From NCBI RefSeq assembly GCF_008329715.1, contig NZ_VTSR01000014.1, positions 124,001-188,000 of the forward strand: a stretch of DNA of 64,000 nt, written 5' to 3'. This document shows, piece after piece, positions 27,503-37,499 of the stretch. The position numbers and the translations under genes were made by a program. The notes under the pieces were generated by a model that did not search any database, was not told the origin of the DNA, and saw only the letters and a list, made by a program, of their open reading frames with translations. The DNA comes from Gimesia chilikensis (GTDB taxonomy: Bacteria > Planctomycetota > Planctomycetia > Planctomycetales > Planctomycetaceae). Within the stretch, counting starts at the first letter, position 1. Every line of letters starts with the position of its first letter.

Positions 27503-28156
27503 GCCGCATAATTCCACATCTTCAACCTTACCCAGCGCTGCTCCCACACCACCGATGATCGCCCCCGCGGTCGCTCCCAGTCCGATCGGCACGCCAAACG
27601 CATACAGGGCCACCGGGTGCGTTGTCGTCATGACCCTTTCATTTTCAATCAGATGCCCATTCGCTCTCTGTTCCACTTTGACGGAACCGGCCCAGCCCGC
27701 GGGCGCGAACGGACTGTAAGCGAGCGAGAACCAGAGCAGCAGCAGCGAGCCTCCCAGCATCAGCCCCGCGAATCCACCGGCGCAACCAAAGAACGCGATC
27801 GAAGAAAGCACACCACTCCGTTTGCCGACCGTCTTCCATCTCCCCGATTCCGGTGTCGCCAGATCTGCGGACTCAGCATCAGCATCTGCGGTCGTCTGTT
27901 CACCGGCGGTCTTTGTTTGTGTCGCCCGCTTTCGGGTGACTGCTCCTGTCAGCGCGAAGCCTACGCCTACCCACCAGCCACAATGCATCCACCAGCCATA
28001 CAGATCCAGAGACGCTGCACGCTGATTGTCAGAACCGATTTCCTGAATCAGAAAGGCCCCCAGTCCAAACAGATTCGCAAAAACCAGCCCGCCAGCAGCC
28101 ATTGCCAGCAACAGTCCATAGCCCTGTGCAAGTCGTTTCCCCAGCGTTAACAGCAT
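27491..28156 (-). CDS. Four-helix membrane protein, unknown
   Basis: 221 residues with helices near residues 12-37, 53-75, 120-150 and 185-210, glycine-rich, and an acidic cytoplasmic loop (EQTTADADAESADLATPES). The ATG is chosen because GGAG lies eight bases upstream; a codon two positions earlier and a TTG further up are alternatives. No family recognised. Confidence 0.6.
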   Translation of the reverse strand: MLLTLGKRLAQGYGLLLAMAAGGLVFANLFGLGAFLIQEIGSDNQRAASLDLYGWWMHCGWWVGVGFALTGAVTRKRATQTKTAGEQTTADADAESADLATPESGRWKTVGKRSGVLSSIAFFGCAGGFAGLMLGGSLLLLWFSLAYSPFAPAGWAGSVKVEQRANGHLIENERVMTTTHPVALYAFGVPIGLGATAGAIIGGVGAALGKVEDVELCGLWI

Positions 28157-28180
28157 CGGCATTTCTCCACTCAAGAAACA

Positions 28181-28215
28181 AGGGCAGGGTACGCAAGAAT
28201 AGAATTTCCTGCCCT
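28181..28215. other. Inverted repeat in the leader of the membrane protein gene
   Basis: AGGGCAGG pairs with CCTGCCCT across a 19-base spacer, 25 bases upstream of the start. No T-tract. Could be a leader hairpin or operator; function unknown. Confidence 0.25.
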
Positions 28216-28258
28216 GCTTTCAACATTCACAACGCGGGAGAGTACTAAGGGGATCAAC

Positions 28259-28300
28259 TTTTTTTCGTGCCTTTAGTGCCTTTCGTGGTAGCAAAAAAAC
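28259..28300. repeat. Dispersed 'TTTCGTGGTAG' repeat, copy 5
   Basis: The longest copy: TTTTTTTCGTGCC, TTTAGTGCC, TTTCGTGGTAGCAAAAAA, followed by TTTCGCGGTC. Lies just past the stop of rph on the minus strand. Confidence 0.8.
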
Positions 28301-28314
28301 TTTCGCGGTCCCCC

Positions 28315-29055
28315 CTAAAGAGGCCAGTCCCCTCCAATGCACTCCCGCTGAATCGCCGTCAGTTGCTCAATTCCCAGCGTCGCCAGTTCCAGCTGTGCGT
28401 CCAGCATTCCCCGATTAAACACGAGGCCTTCCGCCGTTCCCTGAACTTCCACGAAGTCGCCGCCGCCCGTCATCACCACGTTCATATCCACGCCCGCGGT
28501 GCTGTCTTCCACGTAATCCAGGTCAAGTACCGGCTCGCCCTCCACCACACCCACGCTCACCGCGGCCACACTGTTAGTGAATACCTTCTTCGGATCAAAA
28601 ATTTCCCCCTCGGCCAGTTCGCACGTTTCCGGAATCGCCAGCACCGTATCCAGCAGCGCCAGGAAACCGCCCGTGATACTCAGCGTTCGCGTTCCCCCGT
28701 CCGCCTGCAGCACATCGCAGTCCACGGTAATCGTCCGCGGCCCCAGTGCGGCGAAGTCGACCACGGCCCGCAGGCTTCGGCCGATCAGTCGCTGAATCTC
28801 GCTCGAGCGTCCGTCCGCCCGCCGCTGTTTACGAGGTGACGTACTCCCCGGCAGCATGTTGTACTCCGCGGTCACCCAGCCGCTCGGGTTCTCGTCGTTC
28901 TTCTTCCATGGTGGCACACTGTTATCCAGGCTCGCCGTACACAGCACGACTGTGTCTCCTGCCGAGATCAGAATACTGCCGGGGGTCGCTTTCGTATACC
29001 GGCGTTCGACTTTGATGGGACGGAGTTGATCAGTCTGGCGAGAATCGTGGCGCAT
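28315..29055 (-). CDS. rph: Ribonuclease PH
   Basis: 246 residues. Phosphate-dependent 3'-5' exoribonuclease that trims tRNA precursors. Seen: [20 protein letters not shown] at the N-terminus, [14 protein letters not shown], the RNase PH motif [35 protein letters not shown], and [20 protein letters not shown] with phosphate/metal-binding acids. AGGA eight bases before the ATG supports this start; an upstream ATG adds ten residues. Divergent from queE. Confidence 0.96.
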   Translation of the reverse strand: MRHDSRQTDQLRPIKVERRYTKATPGSILISAGDTVVLCTASLDNSVPPWKKNDENPSGWVTAEYNMLPGSTSPRKQRRADGRSSEIQRLIGRSLRAVVDFAALGPRTITVDCDVLQADGGTRTLSITGGFLALLDTVLAIPETCELAEGEIFDPKKVFTNSVAAVSVGVVEGEPVLDLDYVEDSTAGVDMNVVMTGGGDFVEVQGTAEGLVFNRGMLDAQLELATLGIEQLTAIQRECIGGDWPL

Positions 29056-29217
29056 GGAAGAATCCTGTCTGCTTGAAGGTGTCATTGTAATCTGTGTTCA
29101 GCTTAATTTTTCGCTAAAGTTACCACGCTTTGACCGCAGATTTCAATGCAAGATCTCACGCTTTCCGATAAGATAGACGTCATACTCAAACCACGTTCGT
29201 TTTAGGAAGCGTCTCTC

Positions 29218-29898
29218 TTGCTGATCTCGGAAATTTTTCACTCACCCCAGGGCGAAGGGAAATGGATCGGGGTTCCCTCGATTTTCATTCGGACCAGTGG
29301 CTGCAATCTCCGCTGCTGGTTCTGCGATACCCCGTACACCTCCTGGAATCCCGAGGGAGAAAAAATGTCCGTCGATCAGATCCTGGAACACATCAAACAG
29401 TACGACTGCGAACACGTCGTCGTTACCGGCGGCGAACCGATGCTGAGCCACGAAATCGAATCGCTCACCCAAAGGCTCCACGCGGATGACAAGATCATCA
29501 CCATCGAAACCGCAGGCACCATCCTCAGCGATGTCCATGCCGATCTGATGTCGATCAGCCCCAAGCTCTCGAACTCAACGCCGGTCGACAACCCCGAGTG
29601 GGCACACCGTCACGACGCCCGCCGCGATCAGCCCACCGTCATCCATGAACTGATCAAACGCCATCCCTACCAGATCAAGTTCGTCGTCGATCATCGGGAA
29701 GACCTCAGCGAGATCGAGGATTATCTAAAGCGCTACCCAGAAATCAACCGCGAAAATGTGTACCTGATGCCGCAGGGCACCACCGCCGAGATGCTCGCCG
29801 AACGCATGCCCTGGCTGGAAGAGATCGCGAAACAGCTCGGCTGTCAGGTCACCCGCCGAATGCACATCGAACTCTGGGGCAACGTCCGCGGGAAATAA
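29218..29898 (+). CDS. queE: 7-carboxy-7-deazaguanine synthase
   Basis: 226 residues. Radical SAM enzyme of the queuosine/7-deazaguanine pathway, converting carboxytetrahydropterin to CDG. The cluster motif CxxxCxxC is C29-C33-C36 within SGCNLRCWFCDTPYTSW, preceded by the conserved HSPQGEGKWIGVPSIFIR and followed by VTGGEPML. TTG start with AGGAAG eight bases upstream. Other queuosine genes (queC, queD, queF) are not in the window. Confident. Confidence 0.95.
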   Translation: MLISEIFHSPQGEGKWIGVPSIFIRTSGCNLRCWFCDTPYTSWNPEGEKMSVDQILEHIKQYDCEHVVVTGGEPMLSHEIESLTQRLHADDKIITIETAGTILSDVHADLMSISPKLSNSTPVDNPEWAHRHDARRDQPTVIHELIKRHPYQIKFVVDHREDLSEIEDYLKRYPEINRENVYLMPQGTTAEMLAERMPWLEEIAKQLGCQVTRRMHIELWGNVRGK

Positions 29899-29915
29899 CT
29901 TCCTCACGCACAACT

Positions 29916-31055
29916 TCAACCGTGAAAGATCGCGGCCCGTGCCTGCTTCACCCGTTCGACGGCTGCCTCGGGCGTCTCACCCAGCACCGTCAGGTGTCCC
30001 ATCTTGCGACCAATTCGCGATTCCCGTTTGCCGTACAGATGCACTTTCACATCGGGGAACTGCTTGAGCGCATTCCAGTCGGGCGGACCCGGCTCCCAGT
30101 GATCGCCCAGCAGGTTCGCCATCGCCGCCGGTCCCAGTGATTGAGTCGAACCCAGCGGCAATCCGCAGATCGCCCGCACCTGTTGCTCGAACTGACACGA
30201 CACGTGCCCGTCAATCGTCAGGTGCCCCGAGTTATGCGGCCGCGGTGCAATCTCGTTGATCATCAGCCGCTCATCTGCGGTCAGAAAGAACTCGACGCAC
30301 AGCACGCCCACCACATCCAGCCGCTCAAAGACGGCCCGTGTGATCTCTACGGCCTCTTGATTCACCTTCTCACTCTGTCCGGACGGAAACACCGAGATAT
30401 CCAGAATATGATTCGCATGATCGTTCTTCATCGGACCATACCAGGCGAACTCGCCGTCCAGTCCCCGCACGCCTACCACCGACAGTTCGCACGTGTAATC
30501 GATGAACGCTTCCAGGATCGTCTCGTCCGCACCAACTTCGTTCCACGCCGACTCTGCTTCCTCGGGCGCGTCGATCTTCACCTGCCCCTTGCCGTCATAG
30601 CCCGACGTCGCCGACTTCAGCACCGCCGGACATCCCAGTTCGTCAATCGCGGATTTCAGTTCCTCCACCGACTTCACCACCGCGAACGGCGTCACCGGAA
30701 TCCCCGCATCACGCAGGTCCGACTTCTCCCGGATCCGGTTCTGGGCCACATGCAGCACATGTGCGCCCGGACGTACCGGCGCATATTGCGAAGCGGCATC
30801 GGTTGTCACCGACAACACGTTCTCGAATTCAAACGAGATCACATCCACGTTCTTGGCGAACTCCGCGACCGCGTCCAGATCGTCATAGTCTGCGACCACT
30901 TCCTTGTCCGCCACCTGGCCGGTCGGCGTCAGGCGCTCGGGCGAAAAGACGTGCACGTTATAACCCAGTCGGCGGGCTTCGATGGCGAACATCCGGCCCA
31001 GCTGGCCGCTGCCCAGCATGCCCAGGGTCGCTCCAGGGGGAATCAGCTCACTCAT
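29916..31055 (-). CDS. purK: N5-carboxyaminoimidazole ribonucleotide synthase
   Basis: 379 residues, ATP-grasp enzyme making N5-CAIR from AIR, bicarbonate and ATP in purine synthesis. N-terminal [35 protein letters not shown] (ATP loop); [32 protein letters not shown] is the PurK signature. Start overlaps the purE stop by four bases (ATGA), so the pair is co-translated in the order purE-purK. Confidence 0.96.
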   Translation of the reverse strand: MSELIPPGATLGMLGSGQLGRMFAIEARRLGYNVHVFSPERLTPTGQVADKEVVADYDDLDAVAEFAKNVDVISFEFENVLSVTTDAASQYAPVRPGAHVLHVAQNRIREKSDLRDAGIPVTPFAVVKSVEELKSAIDELGCPAVLKSATSGYDGKGQVKIDAPEEAESAWNEVGADETILEAFIDYTCELSVVGVRGLDGEFAWYGPMKNDHANHILDISVFPSGQSEKVNQEAVEITRAVFERLDVVGVLCVEFFLTADERLMINEIAPRPHNSGHLTIDGHVSCQFEQQVRAICGLPLGSTQSLGPAAMANLLGDHWEPGPPDWNALKQFPDVKVHLYGKRESRIGRKMGHLTVLGETPEAAVERVKQARAAIFHG

Positions 31056-31546
31056 AGTTTTGAATTTTCCAGTACGCTGTCGGTCTGATTCTGACAGAAT
31101 TCCTTCATCTTCTCCCGCAGCTCGGGCCGCGAGTTACCCAGGATCCGTATCGCCAAAAGCGCCGCGTTCTTCGCCCCCGATTCTCCAATCGCCAGCGTCC
31201 CTACCGGCACGCCTCCCGGCATCTGGACAATCGACAGCAGCGAATCCAGACCCTGCAGAGCCCGGCTCTTCACCGGCACGCCCAGTACGGGCAGCACCGT
31301 CTGCGCCGCAACCATCCCCGGCAGATGCGCTGCACCCCCGGCACCCGCGATGATCACTTCGATCCCACGCTCCTCCGCGGCCTTGGCGTATTCGTTCATC
31401 CAGTCGGGCGTCCGATGAGCCGAGACCACGCGGCACTCATGCGCCACGCCGAACTGCTCCAGCAGCGCGGCCCCTTCCTTCATCGTATCCCAGTCGGATT
31501 GACTGCCCATGATCACGCCCACCAGCGGGGGACTCTGTTCTGACAT
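31052..31546 (-). CDS. purE: N5-CAIR mutase
   Basis: 164 residues, class I Pur[25 protein letters not shown] and [18 protein letters not shown] are the active-site segments. AAGG lies seven bases before the ATG; a longer frame adds an unrelated eleven residues. Presence of purK confirms the bacterial two-step carboxylation route. Confidence 0.96.
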   Translation of the reverse strand: MSEQSPPLVGVIMGSQSDWDTMKEGAALLEQFGVAHECRVVSAHRTPDWMNEYAKAAEERGIEVIIAGAGGAAHLPGMVAAQTVLPVLGVPVKSRALQGLDSLLSIVQMPGGVPVGTLAIGESGAKNAALLAIRILGNSRPELREKMKEFCQNQTDSVLENSKL

Positions 31547-31794
31547 AATGGAACCTTCGTATTCGAGATAGTACGCCACCCACTGGGCAGCGAATTTCTA
31601 AGTAAGCTTGTGTTATTCGGCTTGGAAGTGGCCCCGATAATAATCAATTTTCTTACCCGGTTGGAGTCTGCCATCCCCTTTTTTTACCCCCTCTTTCCGA
31701 CAAGTGCGTGTTCGTTTGACTTTCTGACCCCGCTGGTCTAGTGTGAAGAGCGATTTTTCCATTCCCAGATGTGACATTTTGAAAGGATCTTCTT

Positions 31795-32790
<996 letters not shown>

Positions 32791-32825
32791 TACCAGAACA
32801 GAGCTTCGGTTAGATCTGCTCAAGC

Positions 32826-32860
32826 AAAACAGGGAGTACGTTTTTCGTGCTCCCTGTTTT
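32826..32860 (+). terminator. Intrinsic terminator after the TIM-barrel gene
   Basis: AAAACAGGGAG and CTCCCTGTTTT form a perfect 11-bp stem, extended by partly paired bases around a T5 loop. The A-run/T-run flanks make it usable in both directions. It lies 36 bases after the stop codon. Confidence 0.85.
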
Positions 32861-32900
32861 CGCGCGCAGTGAATCAAGAAATCACCCTCCACCAGAAGTC

Positions 32901-32932
32901 GTGTAGGGGCGGACCCATGTGTCCGCCCGCCT
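32901..32932. repeat. Palindromic intergenic repeat A, copy 1
   Basis: GTAGGGGCGGACCCATGTGT then CCGCCCGC. Stem GGGCGGAC/GTCCGCCC with loop CCATGT. Two more copies occur within 1.2 kb in the same orientation. Confidence 0.85.
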
Positions 32933-32984
32933 CTCGAAGCACAATTCAGATCAAACATTCCCAGGTCCCAGATCAATCCCCCCG

Positions 32985-33050
32985 GGTAGCCCCGAATGCA
33001 ATTCGGGGTGAGCGCAGCGAACAGGAAACCGACAGAGCAAACTCCCAAAC
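32985..33050. repeat. Palindromic intergenic repeat B, copy 1
   Basis: Core CCCCGAATGCAATTCGGGG (stem CCCCGAAT/ATTCGGGG), followed by GTGAGCGCAGCGAACAGGAA and a tail ending CTCCCAAACG. Nearly identical to the copy at 33906. Confidence 0.85.
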
Positions 33051-33083
33051 GCTCCTGCCAACCACCCACCCCAACCAACCACC

Positions 33084-33116
33084 GGGTGCCATCTGTCGGC
33101 TCGCCCGACAGTGCCA
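33084..33116. repeat. Palindromic intergenic repeat C, copy 1
   Basis: GGGTGCCATCTGTCGGCTCG then CCCGACAGTGCCA: stem TGTCGG/CCGACA with a CTCGC loop. A related copy lies at 36335. Confidence 0.7.
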
Positions 33117-33521
33117 TTCGAACCCACTTCTCCCACCTCAAACCACTGAACCTCCCCCACCTGTAAGTGCTCAAACGGACCTTGATCTCCTCTCCCCGTT
33201 GAATATTTTATTGCAATTGTGCTTCGCGCGCGAGGCGGACGATGCGTGCACTGGAACACGACGCTTAAGTGACTCAGATCCACCTGAATCGCCGTCGATT
33301 TTTCCAGCTTTTCACCAGAACAAAATGAACCGGTTCCCGCTGTCCCGTATGATTTCAAATCATTTCGCAGCACATTCAACCAGACTCGCCACCCACTCAC
33401 TGCAAACTCACCACCACTCACAGCAAAATCGAAGCAGAAACCCCTTGACCTCCCCCCGCCATTCACGATGATCTCCTTCATCAGCAAACGCCTCACATTC
33501 AAAACGCCTGGTACTTTCAAC

Positions 33522-33553
33522 CATGTAGGAGCGGCCCCATGTGTCCGCTGGCC
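33522..33553. repeat. Palindromic intergenic repeat A, copy 2 (diverged)
   Basis: ATGTAGGAGCGGCCCCATGT then GTCCGCTGGCC. Same layout as copies 1 and 3 with several substitutions that weaken the stem. Ends about 30 bases before a small gene. Confidence 0.75.
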
Positions 33554-33585
33554 GGTAAGAACACCACCAACCCGGGAAAACAAAG

Positions 33586-33888
33586 ATGAACTTAAACATT
33601 CTCATACAAACGATAAGCACCCCCCGCATGCACCCCATCAATAACCTCGATCAGGAATACCGGTTCCGTATCGAAATCTGGAACGAGCAGGGGACTTCAC
33701 AATACTTTGCCACAGTCGAACGATCCTTTTATTGCGATCTGCATGTCCTCTCGGCCAACACGACTGCCACCGAGATGATCGGCTCTGTCGAAGAACTGGT
33801 AGAGACGGAAGCAGAATTCTTCGACAGCGAACAACACGCCCTCGACAACGCACTCACAAAACTAAGTCACTTTTATGAACCGTTCTAA
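33586..33888 (+). CDS. Small hypothetical protein between repeats
   Basis: 100 residues, soluble, acidic C-terminal half (GSVEELVETEAEFFDSEQHA). It reads as coding (EYRFRIEIWNEQGTSQYFA), unlike the surrounding frames. An internal ATG at codon 15 is an alternative start. Flanked on both sides by palindromic repeats of families A and B. No family recognised. Confidence 0.55.
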   Translation: MNLNILIQTISTPRMHPINNLDQEYRFRIEIWNEQGTSQYFATVERSFYCDLHVLSANTTATEMIGSVEELVETEAEFFDSEQHALDNALTKLSHFYEPF

Positions 33889-33905
33889 TCTTCACCAGCA
33901 ATCAA

Positions 33906-33980
33906 GGGTCGCCCCGAATGTAATTCGGGGTGAGCGCAGCGAACAGGAAACCGTCAGAGCAAGCTTCCAAACGCCCTGAA
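33906..33980. repeat. Palindromic intergenic repeat B, copy 2
   Basis: GGTCGCCCCGAATGTAATTC then GGGGTGAGCGCAGCGAACAG, with the same tail as copy 1 (AGAGCAAGCTTCCAAACG). The central base change keeps the stem intact. Confidence 0.85.
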
Positions 33981-34010
33981 AAGCCCCATTCCCACAGTGC
34001 TCACAGAACC

Positions 34011-34042
34011 ATGTAGGGGCGGACCCATGTGTCCGCCCGCCA
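34011..34042. repeat. Palindromic intergenic repeat A, copy 3
   Basis: Virtually identical to copy 1: ATGTAGGGGCGGACCCATGT then GTCCGCCCGCC. Confidence 0.85.
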
Positions 34043-34204
34043 GGCAAAGCGTCCCCACCACAAAACCAGCCATTCTACCACAGCGCCACCATCCCACAGA
34101 GATGAACACCAAACCCCAAACAAATTGACATCACTGTCCCAGCCCCGCATAATCAAATCCAGACATCACCAACCAGCCGCAACCCTCCCGCAGAGCACAC
34201 TCTC

Positions 34205-36220
34205 ATGCCCACACGCCTCGCACTCCTCATCTGCCTCCTGGTCATCACCGCCGCCAACTCCCTCCCTGCGGCACCAACAGAAACCTACGGCCCCGCATTA
34301 ACTCCCCGGAAGGTCAACGGCATCGACGCCTGCCAGGCCGTCGCCGTGGCAGGCAACCGACTCTATGCCACCGGACGCGGCAAGTTCCACGTGCTCGACA
34401 TCACCCAGCCCGAAAAACCGGTCCCGCTCGGCGAACTCTCCGGCCTGGGCAACACGCGCCAGCTCTTTATCAAAGACAACATCGCTTATATCACGGCCCG
34501 CCAGGATGGACTCTGGCTCGTCGATATTTCCGCTGCGAACAAACCACAACTGCTGAGCCACTACGACACCGTCGAAATGGCCACCGGCATCAGTGTCTCC
34601 GGCTCTCTGGCCTTCGTCGCCACGCGGCAGTACGGCGTCGAAATCATCGACGTCTCCAACCCCCGCGCCCCGCAACATGTCAGCATGCTGAAAACGGGCG
34701 AAGCCCAGTCCTGCTGGTCCCGCGACGGCATCCTCTATATCGGCGACTGGGCGCCCCGGAAACTCGTCATCGCCGACGTCCGCAACCCCCGCCAGCCCAC
34801 GATCATCAGTGAAGCCCCCCTCGACGGCTTTGGTGACGGCGGCTGCCTCCGCGGCAACTATTGCTTCGCCGCCACCGGACACCATTCGCGGGGGAGCCGC
34901 GATGACGGCCAAGGGCACGGACTCGAAATCTTCAATGTCGCCGATCCCAAACAGCCGACCTTCGTCTCCCGCGTCAAGTTCCCGGCCTCCTATCACATCT
35001 CGAACGACATGTGGACCGCCCGCGTCGCCGGTGATCACTGTGTCGTCGCCGACACCTGGAACGGACTCTTCGTCGTCAACATTCACGACATCAAGCAACC
35101 GCGGATCGTCGCCCACGCCGTCCTGCCACCCAGGTCAAAGAGTGACAACACCCCCGACCCGGTCGGCGGCATCGCCCTCGGCAAGGGAGTGATCTACGCC
35201 GCCGGCATCTTTACCGGACTCTACGTCGTCCCCGCGCCCGGCCTCGCCACTCCGGTCATCCCCGAACAGGACCGGGCACCCGAACTGAAAGCCGCTTCAG
35301 ACCAGGCCGGTGATCCCCGTTTCCTCACCTACCAGCCCGGCGGTCAGGTCCGCTCTGCCACCGTCGTGGGCGACATCGCCTGGGCCGCCTGCGGCAGTGC
35401 CGGAATTCATGCGGTGCAGCTCGGCAAAACCCTGGAGCCGGTCAGCGTGACCAAAGGTAAAGGCGAGGTCATGCACCTGGCCGTCTCCGGTTCGCGACTC
35501 TACGCCGCCGAGAACGACGCCGGGCTCGCCATCTACGACATCGGCCCCGAATTGAAACTGACCGAAATCGGTCGCCTCCAGTTGAAGAACCGCAATGTGA
35601 AACAGGTCGCCTGTCCCGCCCCGGGGCGGTTCGCCTTATACCACTGGGGCAGCTCAGCCGTGGAGATCGCCGACCTCCAGGACCCCGCCCACCCTAAGGT
35701 GGTCTTGAAAGACTCCCAGGTCGGCCTGTTCTACGGCGATCAGCTGGTCCCCGAACTGCTGGGGGGCCGTTACCTGGTCGCCTACTGGCACCGCAGCGGA
35801 CCAGCCTGGTACGACGTCTCCGGCGAGAAACCCGTTTACCAGGGCAACACCCCCGACGAGCGGCGCTACAGCTTTACCGACGGCGTCTGTCTGCGGGGCG
35901 ACAAACTGCTGCTTATCAAACATGGCAAGCTGCAACTGTTAGACCCCGGCGACCAGCGCGAAGTCAGTCAGCTGCCCGCCATCACAGTCCCCGGCCATCG
36001 TCTCCGCGGCCGCCCCACCACCGACGGCAAACAACTGGCCCTCTCCCGCCGCCCCGATCAGAAGGTAGAACTCTACGACATCACCGACATCCAGCACCCC
36101 AAACCCCTCCGCGAATACGATCTAAAGGGACACCCCGGCGCCTGCCGCTTCTGGAACAGCCAACTCCTGATCCCCACCGGCTACCAGGGCCTACTGCTCG
36201 AACGACAAACGAAGCCCTGA
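34205..36220 (+). CDS. Secreted LVIVD-repeat beta-propeller protein
   Basis: 671 residues with a signal peptide (cleavage around NSLPAA, residue ~23). Multiple LVIVD-type blades are seen: GKFHVLDITQPEKP, DGLWLVDISAANKP, YGVEIIDVSNPRAP, RKLVIADVRNPRQP, HGLEIFNVADPKQP, NGLFVVNIHDIKQP, and again toward the C-terminus (SAVEIADLQDPAHP, KVELYDITDIQHP), separated by a linker near 355-380. Two propellers are likely. Such proteins are exported binding scaffolds; no catalytic motif is seen. Sits inside a nest of palindromic repeats. Partner unknown. Confidence 0.82.
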   Translation: MPTRLALLICLLVITAANSLPAAPTETYGPALTPRKVNGIDACQAVAVAGNRLYATGRGKFHVLDITQPEKPVPLGELSGLGNTRQLFIKDNIAYITARQDGLWLVDISAANKPQLLSHYDTVEMATGISVSGSLAFVATRQYGVEIIDVSNPRAPQHVSMLKTGEAQSCWSRDGILYIGDWAPRKLVIADVRNPRQPTIISEAPLDGFGDGGCLRGNYCFAATGHHSRGSRDDGQGHGLEIFNVADPKQPTFVSRVKFPASYHISNDMWTARVAGDHCVVADTWNGLFVVNIHDIKQPRIVAHAVLPPRSKSDNTPDPVGGIALGKGVIYAAGIFTGLYVVPAPGLATPVIPEQDRAPELKAASDQAGDPRFLTYQPGGQVRSATVVGDIAWAACGSAGIHAVQLGKTLEPVSVTKGKGEVMHLAVSGSRLYAAENDAGLAIYDIGPELKLTEIGRLQLKNRNVKQVACPAPGRFALYHWGSSAVEIADLQDPAHPKVVLKDSQVGLFYGDQLVPELLGGRYLVAYWHRSGPAWYDVSGEKPVYQGNTPDERRYSFTDGVCLRGDKLLLIKHGKLQLLDPGDQREVSQLPAITVPGHRLRGRPTTDGKQLALSRRPDQKVELYDITDIQHPKPLREYDLKGHPGACRFWNSQLLIPTGYQGLLLERQTKP

Positions 36221-36334
36221 GTAACACAAGATGAACCCAACCAACAGCCAGACAACGGATCTTGTTTTGGGGGACTCACCAGCCGGAAAGACCAATCAGC
36301 CGCAGAGCGTTAGACGCGGTTGAAACGATCCTCA

Positions 36335-36367
36335 CCGGGTGGCACTGTTGGCTCGTCCAACAGTGCT
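36335..36367. repeat. Palindromic intergenic repeat C, copy 2
   Basis: GGGTGGCACTGTTGGCTCGT then CCAACAGTGC: stem ACTGTTGG/CCAACAGT with loop CTCGT. Compared with copy 1, both arms changed together, keeping the pairing. Confidence 0.75.
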
Positions 36368-36387
36368 CAGCAAACCCCCACCAACCC

Positions 36388-36420
36388 TGAGCGGCAAGGC
36401 ACTAGCCGCCGGTAAAAACC
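36388..36420. repeat. Palindromic intergenic repeat D, copy 1
   Basis: TGAGCGGCAAGGCACTAGCC then GCCGGTAAAAA: stem GCGGC/GCCGC. A close copy lies at 63396, where its TGA is the stop codon of the Ada-like gene. Confidence 0.75.
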
Positions 36421-36544
36421 AACAGCAGAAACAACTGGCAATTACCAGAAAGGCTCTGCCCCACAGCGAGAAAAACTGGTAACCTGATAGTTGAGCAGGC
36501 TTCAAAAATGTGATTGCTACTAAATATGAGGTAAGAGATATTTA

Positions 36545-37438
36545 ATGTTATCTAAAAAGACGTGTTTACTTTTAGGAGCTGGTGCCAGTGCGCATCTTGG
36601 ATTTCCTCTCGGTGCCAAGTTGCGAATTGATATTCTCGACATTCTTCGTGATTTAAGAAATAAACAAACTTGGCCTGAAGAGTTCATAAGGAGTGAAGAG
36701 GATCCTCTATTATTCTATGAGAGGTTTGCCCATGGAAATTGGTCATCACCAGATGCTTTTCTTGAGAAGCACCGAGAGTTTATCAAAACAGGAAAATACT
36801 TGATCTGTCGTTGCCTGGCGAGCTGTGAAAAAGATTGGATAATCACTTCTCAAGGTGGATGGTATGACAAGTTAATATCTTCAATCCATGTTAATCATCC
36901 AGACAAGTTAAAAGAGAACAAGCTTTCTATTGTCACATTTAACTATGATAGATCGATAGATTACAGACTTCATAAATATATTGAAAATCAATTTGAAATA
37001 GAGCCATCTAAAGCTTGGGATATTTTGACTGAATCAATACCGATTGTTCATGTACATGGAACTCTTGGGAAATATCCAGAGTCTCCATACGGAGATACCA
37101 CTAACTTCTATGAACGGGGACAAGACATAAAGATTATTTCAGAAGTGGAAGAGAAGACGAATGAGTTCAAACGTGCTTCAGATCTGCTAAATGAAGCTGA
37201 CAGGGTTGTGGTATTTGGGTTTGGATTTGCTCCCGATAATGTACGCAGGTTGAACTATTTCAGGGAGCAAGAAGTTGAAGATAGAGACATCATTATTGCA
37301 ACTGGACCAAGTCAGGGTTCAGCTGCAGAGGATTCAACTGCAGATTGGCTCAAACAATGGGGTCTGGTAAAAAATAAGCATCATTATCCGGTAGATACTG
37401 AGCGACTATTTAATATCCACCTAAATCCTTTCAGATAA
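36545..37438 (+). CDS. Stand-alone SIR2-like domain protein
   Basis: 297 residues, cytoplasmic. SIR2-type NAD-binding features: LLLGAGASAHLGFPLG (GAGAS at 11-15), IVTFNYDRSIDYRL (N133, D135) and VHVHGTLGKYP (H171), then DRVVVFGFGF. This matches the SIR2_2 group, seen alone or fused in bacterial anti-phage systems in which NAD+ is depleted. Codon use is strongly AT-biased (TTA, AGA, AAA) compared with neighbours such as the LVIVD gene, indicating recent acquisition. No HerA, Argonaute or other known partner is adjacent. NAD hydrolysis and defence are inferred. Confidence 0.75.
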   Translation: MLSKKTCLLLGAGASAHLGFPLGAKLRIDILDILRDLRNKQTWPEEFIRSEEDPLLFYERFAHGNWSSPDAFLEKHREFIKTGKYLICRCLASCEKDWIITSQGGWYDKLISSIHVNHPDKLKENKLSIVTFNYDRSIDYRLHKYIENQFEIEPSKAWDILTESIPIVHVHGTLGKYPESPYGDTTNFYERGQDIKIISEVEEKTNEFKRASDLLNEADRVVVFGFGFAPDNVRRLNYFREQEVEDRDIIIATGPSQGSAAEDSTADWLKQWGLVKNKHHYPVDTERLFNIHLNPFR

Positions 37439-37499
37439 ATATCAAACAAATAAAGGTCCCACGAACCCAAAATCCCGTTTGATGTGATGAGCTTAAATC

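Larger units (their letters stand above)
32791..33585. other. Repeat-rich intergenic region
   Basis: About 800 bases without a credible gene. It starts with a terminator and holds four palindromic repeat copies from three families, each listed. Open frames exist on both strands but are low-complexity (His/Pro/Ser-rich or Arg/Gly-rich) and cross the repeats. Confidence 0.65.
33889..34204. other. Intergenic region upstream of the LVIVD gene
   Basis: 316 bases with one copy each of repeats B and A, then about 160 bases of C-rich, G-poor sequence leading to the gene. No other gene seen. Confidence 0.55.
36221..36544. other. Intergenic region with repeats C and D, compositional boundary
   Basis: 324 bases without a gene. 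Two palindromic repeats occupy the middle; after about 36480 the sequence turns markedly AT-rich and leads into the SIR2-like gene. Confidence 0.55.

Noticed and set aside
32869-33583. Open frames on both strands in the repeat region
   Set aside because: Low-complexity translations crossing palindromic repeats; no ribosome sites or motifs.
32901-34042. Possible CRISPR array from repeat A copies
   Set aside because: Only three copies with irregular spacing of several hundred bases, diverged, and no cas genes.
34298-35116. Minus-strand open frame (272 codons) in the LVIVD gene
   Set aside because: Asp/Gly/Val-rich shadow of a repetitive GC-rich gene.
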